Assembly (NCBI GenBank): GCA_013400155.1
Contig: VXBM01000046.1
Coordinates: 310,001-374,000, forward strand
Direction: 5' to 3'
DNA length: 64,000 bases
Source: Helopsaltes ochotensis
Taxonomy: Eukaryota; Chordata; Aves; Passeriformes; Locustellidae
Shown here: positions 49,866-61,697 of the stretch, piece by piece
Position numbering within the stretch: position 1 is the stretch's first letter
How the letters are laid out: every line of letters starts with the position of its first letter
The notes under the pieces: model-generated
The model's input: the letters and a program-made list of their open reading frames with translations, nothing else
Databases searched by the model: none
Told to the model about the DNA's origin: nothing
Position numbers and translations under genes: made by a program

Positions 49866-52762
49866 CCAGGCTTGACTTCACCAGAGCAAAGCATGCCACA
49901 CAGACACATTTCAGGATAGGGTTAAAACCATCTGCAGTCTGAAAACCAGCAGGGTCCCCGGAGAAGGAGTTAAACCCAGGGAGTACTGATCTGTTTCCTG
50001 CCTTTGTTATGATTTCTGCCATGTAACCCAATCTCGCCCACCAACCAGCCTGAGTGAGCCCGGCCAGCTGAGTCAGCAGGGCACGGACTGCTGCTGCTCA
50101 CCTCACAGCAAGCCTCCAAAATCCCTGGCTGGTTTTCAGGTTAATCCTGCCCCAAAATCTGTGGGTGCTTGCCACCTTCACCCCCAAGCGTTGGAGAACA
50201 GAGCAGAGAGGAGGCGGGCAGGGTGAAGAGGGTGCTCCCCAGTCAGCTGCTGTTGTGTGGCTGTCTAGAAGGAACACCCATGGCTATAAACTCAACTCGC
50301 TGCTTTTTATATGTGCCCCAACAAAGCCCTTTAGGAAAATCCCATAGAAAATGAGTATGGCACTTAAGACTCTTGGGTGGGGACTCTTCTTTCGTGTTGA
50401 CCTCCAAAATGTTTAAAAGACGTCATGTTCTTTAAGAAAATAGAGCATTATCTGCCCTTTTTAAGCCCAGCACAATCTATGTAGCCTTGCAAATGCAAAC
50501 AGATAAAATGGGACGTAGTGTAGCGAGGGCAGGGAAGGAGAGTGGTGCCATGACCTGCCACTGCTCACAAATCCGGGCGGTTTCACCTCTCACTCCCAGA
50601 GACAGCCAAGCCCTGTGAGGGCATCCACTGCCTGCCTGTGAGCAGGGCTGCCCTCGCCCTGAACCCTATCCCTATTCGATATCAAGTTAAACCAGCACCC
50701 AGGCTTCTTTGCCTTCTCCGGGACTGCCAGCCCAATGAGGAGGAGCACTGGAACAAATGTCCTGGTGCTGCCAGAATAAGGGCTGATCATTCTTTTGGGG
50801 AGAGGGTGGGGCAGTGGTGGACAGCATGATCCCACTCACGCCGCGGGCCCAGGTCCTCTGGCAAGGATGCTGTGCTGTGCCCAGGAGCTCTTGTGTGCAG
50901 ATGGGGAACGCAGAGTGATGCACAGCAAGAAAAACTCATCTTCTCACTTTGTTTTTTCCTTTCTTGCAAGACTGACATGAGCTGGCGCTGACATCTGATC
51001 TGCTTTTGATCTTTTTCTAGCATGGGCTGTATGTTTTCATAGCATTTTGCTGCCAGAGCTGACCACTACTAAGAGAGAGAAAAAGCAGTCAGCAAACATC
51101 CCCATTTAAAACTGTGTTGGTTTTAAAGCTTTGCAGATTACTTTGCTTGTTTTTCAGCCAACTCATAAGATGTTGCCAGCAGATTTCCAGTAAATTAGAC
51201 ATTTAAGTCAAAGTGGCTTACTTGAAATGTTTGAACAGTGGCATGCAGAAAGCTTAGGTGAAAGACAGAGTTGGGAGGAGGGTGGTCTGTAATTTGCAGC
51301 TCTGATTGACGCAGATGAGATACCCACAGCAGACTGTTATTCTCGTCAGGTTATGCTTTGTTACGAGGATTTGGGATTATCCGTGCTGATTTCCCAGGCC
51401 TTAAAATTCTGATTATGCATTTCAGCTGTAGTCCAGTAAGCAAAATATTGTGCGTTTTTTCCTGGGCTTTCTTGCTTCAGGCTCTTTTTGAAATTCATGG
51501 AAGCTATCTGTAACATAATTTTCTCATAGTAATTTTAAATGTCTTTTAGAAATCTGAGGAGAGCAGAGAGTTTTGTAACTATCTCTCAGGGGTTACATTC
51601 CTAGATATTCACAGACAATTCTGTTGCAAATAGGTACAACTCCACTGGCTAAAGCAGTGTTGAAGTGTGAAATGATTTGGGTAGGTTTGTATCATCCCAC
51701 TGCTAGAAGGCAGAGAGTTAAACAATACTTGTGCAGGCAGCTGAAAGGCCTAAATAAGTATGTTGCTTTAAATCACAATAAGAGCCATCATTTATTTTCA
51801 TTGTATTTAGTGAATTAGAGCCAGGATCTCAGTGAGCAAGACTAGTTTCCTCTGTAGTTGCATGCACCATGCAGTCCTTTAACACTTGTCAGAGGAGCTT
51901 AAGAAAGTTTAGCATCAAAGAATTATTGCATCTCACTGAGAAGTTTTTAAAGTTTTACAGTTGTAAAGTTAGTCCTGCCATGAAGTTTTGCATCAGGTTG
52001 GTATGGGATTTATAAAAACAATGTTCTGTTCGGTACTGTGTCTTCTCAGTGATTGATAGTATTGAGAGACTCTTAGTTTCCTTCTACTTAACTAGTAAGT
52101 TGGTCTTTACTACAGTCTGATTTGAGATGGACATTCCAACATTCTCATTGCTGTTTTCTTAATTTTTAGTGGATGTTGAATGTGGTCCTGGATGACTAGG
52201 ACCTAGGTGATAAAACAGCTAATAGTTAAACTGGATTTTATGATAATTTATGTTCTGAAACTATACCCATCTTCTCCATATATAGAATATATATTATCCC
52301 AGTATGTATGTTTGTGACATTTTCTTATCTTTAATGGGGAAAACTTTGTCAGAAGCAGACATAAAACTCAGAGTTTACCACCTTGCACCTCTGTTTTCCA
52401 ACTATTTTTATGTGTCAAGTTAGTTGTTGTCATGCCCCAGCTGTCTCGCAGATTTATGCCAAAGGAGAAATAGCAAGGACCAGGAAAAAGCAATATCTCT
52501 ACTTCCTCTGTTTTCTTCAGAAAAGCTTCAGTGTTCACTCAGCTCCCTTGAGGCAGTCCTGTGTCCTCATCTTGATTCTGGAAAAGTGTTTCTTGCTGTT
52601 TTTGTGCATCTGGCCCACTGGGCCATGCACATATCCCTGCTCTGTAGATGAGCTGCCACAGCCAAGTTCAGCTTCCCATCCAAGCAGTAGCACCCCTCTT
52701 GCTCTGTGAGGTGGAGTTTCATTCATGAGATTACTTGGAATACTGCCCAAAACATAGAGACC
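49866..52762. other. Mixed-composition stretch, no gene recognised
   Basis: The parts at 50040-50260 and 50520-50900 are GC-richer, but I see no splice-bounded coding frame or CpG density like that at 25.2-25.65 kb. No transposon is recognised. The longest open frame is 108 codons (52383-52709, +) with no domain. Confidence 0.5.
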
Positions 52763-52818
52763 AAAAAAAAAAAAAAAAACCCAAAAAAAAACAACCAAAA
52801 AACAAACAAACAAAAAAA
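52763..52818. repeat. A-rich low-complexity tract
   Basis: A run of A interrupted by CC, CCC and AAAC-type units, about 55 bp long. It could be the decayed tail of a retroposed sequence, but no element is recognisable upstream. On the other strand it gives a meaningless Phe-rich frame. Confidence 0.85.
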
Positions 52819-54717
52819 GACAGTTGGGCAAAACGGGAAGGCTGTAAACCTTCCTTTTAACATGAAATGTTGTCATGGGGTACCACCAGCCTCTGTGGAG
52901 GACGAGCTCACACTCATTCCTTCAATGGCATTTCCACTCCAGGCAGAGGGAGTGACTGGGAAGAGATAGAGCACCTGCTTTGTATCCTGTACTAGTTGCT
53001 GCGGGATCACTGTGGCCTGGGCTAATCAGAATGGACAGCAATTAAGAGTAATTGAGGTAGTCTTTCTAGCCCAGTGCTTTCCCTGTAGCTTTTAATAAGG
53101 AGAAATCAGAAGGGAAAACAAATGCTGTTGTTCACTAAGCTCTCAAGAGCAGTTTCTGATTGTCTTAGGATTCAACAACTCATTAGATGGAGAATTGGCA
53201 GTGCCTGGTTTGAGTAACACCAGTTTTCTGCATGTCTGTGTGGTGACCTTGTTTGCATTCTTGAAACATGTGGAATGTTAATTTTTTTGTTGTTTTTTCT
53301 TTTGTTTCCCACCCCCTGCCCTGGTATGGGGTTCTTGGTTTATTTTGACCCTGAGCTTGTTTTCCTCTATTATGTAAGAAGTCAAGGATATAGGAAGTGT
53401 GATGTACTTTTCTCTAGTCACACTGCAATTAAAGAAACTATGAAGACAGGACTGGCCAAATAGGATCTTTGTCACAGGCTTTTGGTCACAGTAAATCACT
53501 GGGTTTGGGAAATATATTAATCACAATATGATTTGTTTGCCTGTGTTTAGTGAGATGAGGACTAGTCCTAAATAGATTGCAAAAGAGAAACATGTTTGTA
53601 GTGGTAACAGCCCTGGCTGAAGGAGCTGCCTCACCTGCAGCCTCTGTGCTGGGCAGTCTCTGCTGGGACCATGTCTGACATACCAAACCTGTGAGCAGTG
53701 TCCAGTGCCTGCCAATGAAAAGAGAAAACATCTAGAGAAATTCTATCTCCTTATCCCCCATTGCAAAATGTGGATTACTTTTTTTTCTCCCCATTTGTTT
53801 TGGCCTAAATTCAGGAACCCAGAGCAAGAGCAAGAACTGCAAGTGGTTGGTGAGAAGGGGCAAAGAAGATTCCATGTCAACTGCTCATCCTGCTGCCTAC
53901 ATAGCAGAGAGCCCCTCATGCCCACTGCTCTGTGGATGCTCTTGCCACGCCATACCTGTGGGAAGACACCTCCATATTCATGCATGCCTTGGGCCATTGG
54001 GGTCCTCAATAGCCTCTATTCATAAGGTGCAACTAAAATGGTGAATCCTCTACCAAGTTTTTCTCATAAACACCACACATTTTTTACAATTAGGCCATTG
54101 GAGCATAACTTGGGGTCAGTGAACTGTGGTAGAGAGTACTGTAACAAATGGGAAAATTGTGCTTGTTAATGCATAAGCTTTTCAGAGGCAACTGCTGACA
54201 AATTCTTTCAGTTTACCACAGTTTCTCCAAGGAGATTTGCATTTTTCACTTTCTTGACATCAGGGCTTCACAAATAAAGGCGTATAGGCTGATGCCTTCA
54301 TCAGACACCCGTCAGGCAACTGAAGTCATGTTTTGAGGGTCTGTATGCTCTCAGTCTATCTGTAAACCAAACACATATATTTATGACATGTTCTAGAGAA
54401 AGCAAACAGAATCAGAGGTCTTTACTTCTGATTGGCTTCTACTTTGAAAATACTTCCACAAAATGCAATTTTGCTTTTCCAAAACCTGACTAAAGCAATC
54501 TTGTGGTTCCCTGTAAAGCTGGGAAAATCAGAGATTCTTCTTGACTGACCAATCAAATACATGAGGAAAAGTGTAAATGGACAGTAATTGATGGTTTGAA
54601 GGAAGTTTGCACCCAAAAGCTAAATCTGCAGCCATGATGGTGCAAAACATTGAAGTAATTAAAATCCCTCTTGGATCCTCACTCTCTCAGTGCTTGGATT
54701 CCATTTTTAGGTGTTTA
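52819..54717. other. AT-rich stretch, no gene recognised
   Basis: No gene, RNA or nameable repeat is visible. Open frames of up to 106 codons (53705-54025, +) overlap antisense frames and have no recognised domain. Confidence 0.5.
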
Positions 54718-55752
54718 AATCGTAGAAACATAGACTCAAAGAATGATTTGGGTTGGTACATTAAAGATCATCTAGTTCAACCCCCATGCCTTGGGCAGGG
54801 ACATCTTACACTAGTGCAGATTGCTCAAAGCCTGGTCCAACCTGACTTTGAACACATCCCACCAAGAGAAATCTACATCGTCTCTGGGCAACCTGTCCCA
54901 ATGTCTCACCACTCTCATCGTAAAATCTTTTTCCTGGTATCCAATCTAAGTCTACCCTCTAACAGTTTAAAACTGTTTCCTGTCACTTGTCCTGTCACTT
55001 TAGGCCCTGCTAAAAAGTCTCTCTCTGTCTTTCCTATAAGCCCTCTTTAAGTGGTGAAATATTTCTATAATGTGTCCCCAAAGTCTTCTCTCCAGGCTGA
55101 ACAACTCCAGCTCTCTCAGCCTGTCTTCACAGGAGAAGTACTCCAGTCCTCTGACCATTTTTTTAGCCCTCCTCTGGACCTGTTCCAACAGGTCCATGTC
55201 TTTTTGTACTGTGGAAACTGGATGGACATACAGAACTGGATGCAGTCTTCCAGATGGGGTTTCACAAGAGAGGAGCAGTTGGAAGAATGATCCTGCCTCA
55301 GCCTGCTGGCAATGTTTCTGTAATGCAGCCCAGGGTGTGGTTCTGGCGGGCTTGTGCCCAATTTTTCATGCACCGATATCTCCAAATCCTCCTCTGCAGG
55401 GCTGCTCTCATACCCGTTCACCTCCCAGTCTGTGCTGGTACTGAGGATTGCCCAGACCTACATGCAGGACCTTGCACTTGGTCTTACTGAAGTTCATGAA
55501 GTTCACGTGGGTCTGCTCCTCAGTCTTTGTCAAGGTCCCTCTGGATGGCATCCCTTCCCTGTGATGGGAGGCTACCAATGCAGTCATTCCATCATAGAAT
55601 TCCACTAGATTCCTCAGGCATGATTTTCTCTTGGTGAAGACATGCAGGTTGTCTCTAATCACCTCCCTCTCTTCCATGTGTTTCAACATAACTTCCAGGA
55701 TGAGTTCCGTGATTTTTCCAGGCATCAAGGTGAGGCTGACTGGTTGGTAATC
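54718..55752 (-). mobile_element. CR1 LINE with partial ORF2, RT core deleted
   Basis: The longest CR1 copy in the window, on the minus strand. Its 3' end is at 54718, with a tail of decayed ATTCTATG-type octamers. Going upstream there are the 3' region, then ORF2 C-terminal sequence in broken frames (a LEQVQRRAKKM block near 55150-55190; a YESSPAEEDL block near 55380-55420), then reverse-transcriptase sequence near 55430-55728 (VLHVGLGNPQYQ, FTKRKSCLRNLVEFYDGMTA). At about 55560-55575 the frame jumps from the early RT block (DGMTALV) to the block after the palm (EGMPSRGTLTKTEEQTHVNF). The segment with the catalytic FADD box is thus missing, a deletion of several hundred bases against the family layout. 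Frameshifts and stops show that it is dead. Confidence 0.92.
55408..55728 (-). pseudogene. CR1 ORF2 reverse-transcriptase fragment, internally deleted
   Basis: An open frame of 106 codons lies within the CR1 copy. Its N-terminal half matches the CR1 RT region around the 'FTKGKSCLTNL' motif (here FTKRKSCLRNL) and 'FYDGVTALV'. Its C-terminal half matches the region after the palm, 'KCKVLHLGRGNP' in the family and KCKVLHVGLGNP here. The catalytic FADD segment that should lie between is absent, so no polymerase activity is possible. It remains open only by chance after the deletion and is not a host gene. Confidence 0.88.
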
Positions 55753-58700
55753 ACTTCTAGCAGTGAATTAGGAATTTATTGAAAGACTGGGCAGAAAAGA
55801 TTTCTTTTTCTCTCTGTTTTCACCATGATTTGTGGCCCATCTATTTGTGATATTGAAGTTTCAAAACATCAAATCCTTCTTTCATTTAGATGTCATATGT
55901 GGGATTACATACTGCGAACAGGACTGCATTGCACAAGGCTGAAATTGGTGTTAAATTCCAAGCATATAAGTTTGTTTTTATGTGGAAATACCTCTGTTCA
56001 GAATTAGTGCAATGCTGATGTGTTGCTCTAATATTAGATCTTGTCAAAAACTTTTGACTCTTTTGTCCTAGAAAAAAATGCTGGTATTTCACTTTTTCGT
56101 TTTGTTCCTCTGAATAAAAGCACCATATGATTTCCACACACCTTCCCCCACCAACAAGGGACAGTTGCAGAAAGGACTGTCTTGGAAAAGCTTATACGGC
56201 TTTATTTTGAGGTCTTCAGCTGAAGAGCAGCTTCAGAATTCCTGAATGACTGAGCTATTCTACTTTATTCTGGTGTGATTTAAATTTTTGTTTCTTTGTT
56301 TTATGGGAAAAAACAGATTAGATAAATTAGTCTCAGTTTTCACTTAGAGGCTGGGCTCCCAAGCCAGAAATGCATGGGGTATCACAGTGGTTTATTTATG
56401 AATACTGTCCAGTGTTTCCTTTTTGCTACCTCAAAATAAACACATTTCTATTGAGTAGTGCAATTTTTCACTTTTGCAGAATGTTTTGATGCTTGTTCAT
56501 TATGCTTTGTCCAGAATCTAAACATTACCCACATCTTCTTTTAGCTTTCGTTAAAGAAAAATCTGAAAGTGTTTGTAAATATTAAATTTTTCAAATGGCA
56601 CTGCCTTATTCCATAGACACATTATTCTAGTAAAAGCTTCCACTGGGTTTAATTCCCAAAAAAATGGGTAAAATTTTTTACTGTGGTCTCATCAGCAGTG
56701 CCCTGCTCAAAAATACATAACAGACTGCCCATCTATTTATAGAAACTATGTATTTAATATCTGCAGAAAGTCTGAGAAGACCTGACTAAAATGTTGCATG
56801 CTTGCAGTGTTGCCTTTCCAGTGACTAAATGATGGGCTGTTGCTGTTACTCATGGTTCTTATTTCATAGCATCTGAAATTCATCAACAAAAAATTCATAC
56901 CAAGAATTGTGGTCTCAGCAGGTGAGATGAGCAAAGAGTGGGTAATAACCTGCAGGCCAAGGGAAGGATGTGAAAGCAGGAATTCACACATCTGCACTGT
57001 TCAATTCTAGGCTTGGGATCCAAAGAGTAAAAATAATAGACAGTAGTAGCATTTTAGGAGCATCTGTGATTTCAGGAGAGTCTTCCCCACTGGATGACTA
57101 AGTCCTCAAGCCTTTATGAGCATCAAATAAATCAGTTCATCTGTTAGCTGTCGTATAAAAGCACATTTTCATCTATATTGCCTGCCACAAAAATTATTGA
57201 GAACAGGCATGGCCTTCTAGCCCTGTTTGTAACCAGCTAGTAAACATGAGCCTGAAGTATTCTTCAATTCATAAATGCTTTTTTTTGCTTGTTTAATTTG
57301 TTTCATCTTAACAACTCTGGGTCTGGATCTGGATAGGGCAGGGAGGGTCTTTATTTATTAATCATCTTTATCTCATTTAAGTTTCTTAATCTGAAACTAC
57401 CACAGGGACATTTTACTAAGAGATTTCCAGTCACATTTTTTTTTCCACTTTGAGTATCAGAATGCAATGTGAGTTTAATGAACACAGTTTAAAAAATCAC
57501 TAAGACAATATGTAGTAGAGCTCAAATTATGATTTCTGGATGCATCCAAATTATGCTTTAGAGAATAAAAAACCTCTCTAAAACTTGCAGAATAGGGCAC
57601 AGGGATGGAGGATGGGCTGGGATGTAACACTCCCATTTCAGATTTGACATCAAGTGATATGTTGTGGCTATAAAACTGCTCAGTGTCCCACACAGATCAG
57701 GGCTGTATTTGCCTGGAGTGTTCTATGCTGAAAAAGGACTTGTTGACAGACTCCTTGCTGCTGCAGCATCACGGAAGGTATTACAGCTAATTCAACATGT
57801 CTCTGGCAGGAGTTTGGCAAGTTTGAGGCTTCTGTGGTATCACTGTGCTTCCACATAAGCATTTGTGAGTTAACTCGGCTCCTTATAAGCAAATATAAAC
57901 AGACCAGTTCAGGTTGTACAAATTCCAGGGGTGGAACCAGTGCTCACAGCTGTGACAAAACAGCATTGTGACCTGTCCAAAACAGAGGGATACTGTTTCT
58001 TCCTGAAACACTCTAAAGGCAAGGAAGATGGAATATGCTGAAAATGTATTTTTAATGAAAAACAACCTCGACGTTATGGTGTTTTCTGATACTTAACTGA
58101 TTCTGTTTGTCATCTGAAATGATGGCACAGGCCATTTTTTTATTACTGTAGTATGTTTACCAAGTCTCATGTAATTAGATGGTTTTCAGCAGGAGTAAGC
58201 AAACTGAACGAGCCAGTGAGAATTTCCTGATAGAAATCCATGAAAAGCAGTTAAATCTTTGTCTTGTCACTGTGGAGAAAGGCAGGGTGCCCACTGAATC
58301 TGATGAAAGTTTTCCCTTGGATTATTCAGGCAGGTCAGTCCATCAGTTTGGGATTTTATTTTTTTTTTGTCTGAGTTAAGTTGAATGTGATGTGGAGGGA
58401 TGTAAAAAAGCCCACTGAACAGATCATGCTTCTGCATGCTGCATGCTGAATTTTTCATACTTTTATTCAGAAGGTTTTTTGAGAATTGCAGTCCACCCTG
58501 CTGGGTGTTTTCAGCTGACTGCATTCACTTTCTCTCAGTATTCAGGGCTCCACATTACAGAATGGTCCAGGAATTGGCTGCAAATCATCGATGATCTGCA
58601 GTGTCCTGGCTGAGGTGTGCACCCCAGCTCCCAAAACATGTGATGTAAACAGGATAAGTGTTTTGCTTTTTCTGGTCAAGTATGGAAGGAGTCTGGCTGA

Positions 58701-60761
58701 CCTGTTGGGTTCCTCTCCAAAATATTTTGGATGACTTAGAGGAACTAAGGGGATCAGGGATTGAATTGTAAGTAAGGATAGTAGAGTTTAGTGTGTGCTC
58801 ACTCCTGAGCACTGATGAAGCAAAGCTGTCCTTGGCTGTGCATGCGGAGGGGAGATACTGAGTTATGTAGCCCGTGGTCCAATTCTGTGTAGATTAAACC
58901 CTTGTTGACACCTCATGGGTTCGGGTGGGTGGCATGCACCCTTTCCTTTTCTATCTAGAGCATTTTTGGGGCGGTCACAGCACTTCAGAGACTTGCACAG
59001 TGTATACCTCAGGCATCCTGACTTACAGTCTGCCATCTTCTGCTCAGTACAGCATGGCAGGATGGGCTGCAGATTGTCCGCCTCCCTCCCATGCCTGGGC
59101 TCAGCAGCAGGGGCCTTGAAGCCATGCTTTTGGGGCTGCCCCCACATTTGACCTCAGCTCTGTCAAACTGGGGAATTTCCACTTGCTCCATCTCACCAAT
59201 CTAAAAGGTTCCATGCTTTTTATGCCTGTTGATGACTTCTGTCATGGCTAACCAAACTAAGTAGGTATTGGTAAAAGAATTTCATGTCCTGGATCTATCA
59301 TTAACTAGTACTTAAGAATGACTGTGAGCTGCAAATTTCTTTCAGTCTTCCCCGGTTTTCACAAGGATAAATCCATGATGAGATTAAATAACCTTCCTCA
59401 GGATGCAGTAAATGGTGTAAAAGAAACAGTCATTTGGAAAGAAGGAAAAAGCAGCCTGGATGAGTATGTTAACCCAGGCACTGAGAGAAACTCTGGACTC
59501 TTGAAAACGTTTTGTAGGGGCTATCCCAGAGTCCATGTAGCTTCAGTAATCCAGTGATCTGTTCCAGCTGTTATCATGAGCACCACAGCATAATAATCAC
59601 CTCCGTGTGCATTACTCATTCTCCATTTTATGGTATGTCTCAGTACTTATTAGATCATTGACAGGGGGAACAAGCCATCCATTGAAAAAGACCTGGATGT
59701 AATTAAGCATTGTTCAACTGAGTCTTATTGGTGTTAAATAACAAAAGATGTTACACATAATCTGAATTAGTAAACTGCATGGAGGAATACAGCAGAGTCA
59801 CGAAGGCAAGAACTGATGCTCAGCAGAGACTGCTGCTCTGGGAGATACAGCCTTGGTGACATATTAGCCATGATGCCTGTTAGCCATGTGTCATTAATTC
59901 TGGCTTAACATTCTCCAGATATGAGGGGGAAATGCTGAGGTTATGTAGGCATTGACTAATGACAAATAAAACCTGGCCTGGCACAGAAGAACAGGAGATT
60001 TTTGTAATCTATAGTGAGCATATGCCCAAAATAAGAGAAGATAGAAAATGTTTCAGGATGGTGCTTCTGCTTTGTCACAGGAATGGATGTGAAGTCTCCT
60101 GGGGAATCCTCTGACCCTGTGTAACAAAACAATAGGAGCAAGACAGACCACTATTAGCAGACCCCAGCAGGAACTCCTCATCCTGCAGGTGTCTGGCACT
60201 GCCCTCACAAGTCTGCTTATGTAAACTGTGGTGCAATGCAGGGACACACAAACGCACTCTAGAAAATACCATCAGCATCCAGAGTAGAGATGCTCAGTTT
60301 CTGCAGCAGAGTCCAGGGCAGGCTGGGAAATCCCCAATGCTACCAAGCACCAAGCCCATTTTCTGACTGACTTCAATCCAGTGTGTGGCTTGCACTCTGG
60401 CTCAGATTGCTAATAAATTCAGTCCACAGAGGTGCTCTAATAAGGGATCAGTTTTTAGGCTCTAGCTAGGTGCGAGTCTTGCCAATGTAACCGTGCTCAA
60501 GTACTTAATTTTGACAGATTTCCTCTTAGCACCTGGAAACCTATAAATGTGTAAGTTGAAAGATAGGGAGAGAAAATCCCTCAGAAGCTAAGCACATTTG
60601 GCACTTAATGTTCTTGATATCAGCGCTGAGTCAAACGTAGCAGTTTTATTCCACTATAAAAATGATGAAAAGGATACAGTTTTCAGGTTTCTTTCAGTCA
60701 ATTGTGCAAGCTTTCCTTGTTGATAAGGTTGTAAGAGAAGCTTCCTGTTCTTTTTAGTAAG
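55753..60761. other. Gene-poor AT-rich stretch, no gene recognised
   Basis: No gene, RNA gene or nameable transposon. The part at 58860-59190 is GC-richer, with overlapping frames of up to 94 codons on both strands and no domain. A short GCATGCT cluster lies near 58434-58448. I see no CpG island or splice-bounded frame. Confidence 0.5.
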
Positions 60762-61516
60762 TGTTGTAGCTTAGCCCCATGTGGCAGCTAAGCCTCACAC
60801 AGCCACTCATTCACTTCCCCACTATCAGGATCAGGTGGAGAATCAGAAAAGTAAAAGTGAGAAAACTTGTGGGTGGAGATAAAGGCAGTTTAATAGGGAA
60901 AGCAGAAGCTGTGCGCAAGCAAAGAAAAACAAGGTATTCATTCACCACCTGATACTAGCTCAGTAGGTTAGAGCATGGTGATGGTAACACCAACATCACG
61001 TTTGATCACTGCCCAGCCATTCACTTGGGAGTTGGACTCAACGATCCTTGCAGGTGCCTTCCAACTCGGAATAGTCTGTGAAATATCGGGGAGATCATTT
61101 ATTTCCCCTGGTCAGGCGAGTGTTCAACCATCACCAGAAAAGGGAGCCCACCTCCACGTGTGGGCTCCATCATGTGTAACACTGACTTGGGAAGACAAAC
61201 ATCGTCACTTTAAATGCCCCCATCTTCCCCCAGCTCCATATGCTGAGCATGATGCCATATGTTACGGAATATCCCAGTGGTCAGTTGGGATCAGCTCTCC
61301 AGGCTGTGTTGTCTCCCAACTCCTTGTGCACCCCCAGCCTGCTCACTGCTGGGGTGGTGTGAGGAGCAGAAAAGGCCTCGACTGTGCATGACCTCTGTTC
61401 AACAATAATGAGAATGTCCCTGTGCTATCAACACTGTCTCCAGCACAAATCCACACCATAGCCCCGTATCAGCTACTAGGAAGAAAATTAACTCTACCCC
61501 ATCGCAAACCAGCACA
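60762..61516 (-). mobile_element. Avian ERVL-like solo LTR, interrupted by a SINE
   Basis: The same LTR family as at 18079-18596, in the opposite orientation. On the minus strand it starts with TGTGCTGGTTTGCGATGGGG (from 61516), continues through 'gagttaattttcttcctag', 'gggatattccgtaacatat', 'catgctcagcatatgg' and 'acttgggaagtcagtgtta'-like blocks, has an ATTAAA signal (complement of 60889-60894), then 'gttttctcacttttactttt', and ends with ACAACA at 60762. A tRNA-derived SINE occupies about 60948-61083. The 5 bases flanking the LTR are GTAAG and ACAAG, differing by two transitions, which could be a decayed 5-bp target-site duplication. No internal retroviral genes are present. Confidence 0.8.
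60948..61083 (+). mobile_element. TguSINE1-like SINE (tRNA-Ile head, CR1-type tail)
   Basis: The first 75 bases follow a tRNA-Ile gene closely: TAGCTCAGTAGGTTAGAGCA carries the A-box region, then GGTG..GGTAACACCAA, then the decayed B-box region CGTTTGATCACT. The second half, AGTTGGACTCAACGATCCTT and 'ccttccaactcggaatagtc', matches the 3' end of a CR1 LINE, with a residual TCTGTG tail. This chimera is the structure known for TguSINE1 of songbirds, mobilised by CR1 machinery. Changes in both internal promoter boxes suggest that it is no longer transcribed. It sits inside the ERVL-like LTR on the opposite strand and is therefore younger than the LTR. No convincing target-site duplication is seen. 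Confidence 0.8.
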
Positions 61517-61658
61517 ACAAGCAAGAAACAGCTGTGGACTTTAGTTTATACCTCATGTGTTCCAACACAGCAAAATGTTGTAGGAATTAAGGCCAACAGG
61601 CACAAGTACTGAGTGCAATGATGACGGAAACGATGCTGATAGAATTACGGAAATATAC

Positions 61659-61659
<1 letters not shown>
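61517..61659. other. Short spacer, nothing recognised
   Basis: Single-copy-looking DNA between the LTR and the (ATT)n microsatellite. Confidence 0.5.
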
Positions 61660-61690
<31 letters not shown>

Positions 61691-61697
61691 GTTATTA
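61660..61697. repeat. (ATT)n microsatellite
   Basis: About ten perfect ATT triplets are followed by one interrupted GTTATTA unit. It is an ordinary trinucleotide microsatellite. Confidence 0.95.

Noticed and set aside
60950..61022. A tRNA-Ile gene
   Set aside because: The cloverleaf positions have decayed (B box changed, acceptor ends do not pair) and the sequence continues into a CR1-type tail, so it is a SINE head and not a tRNA gene.
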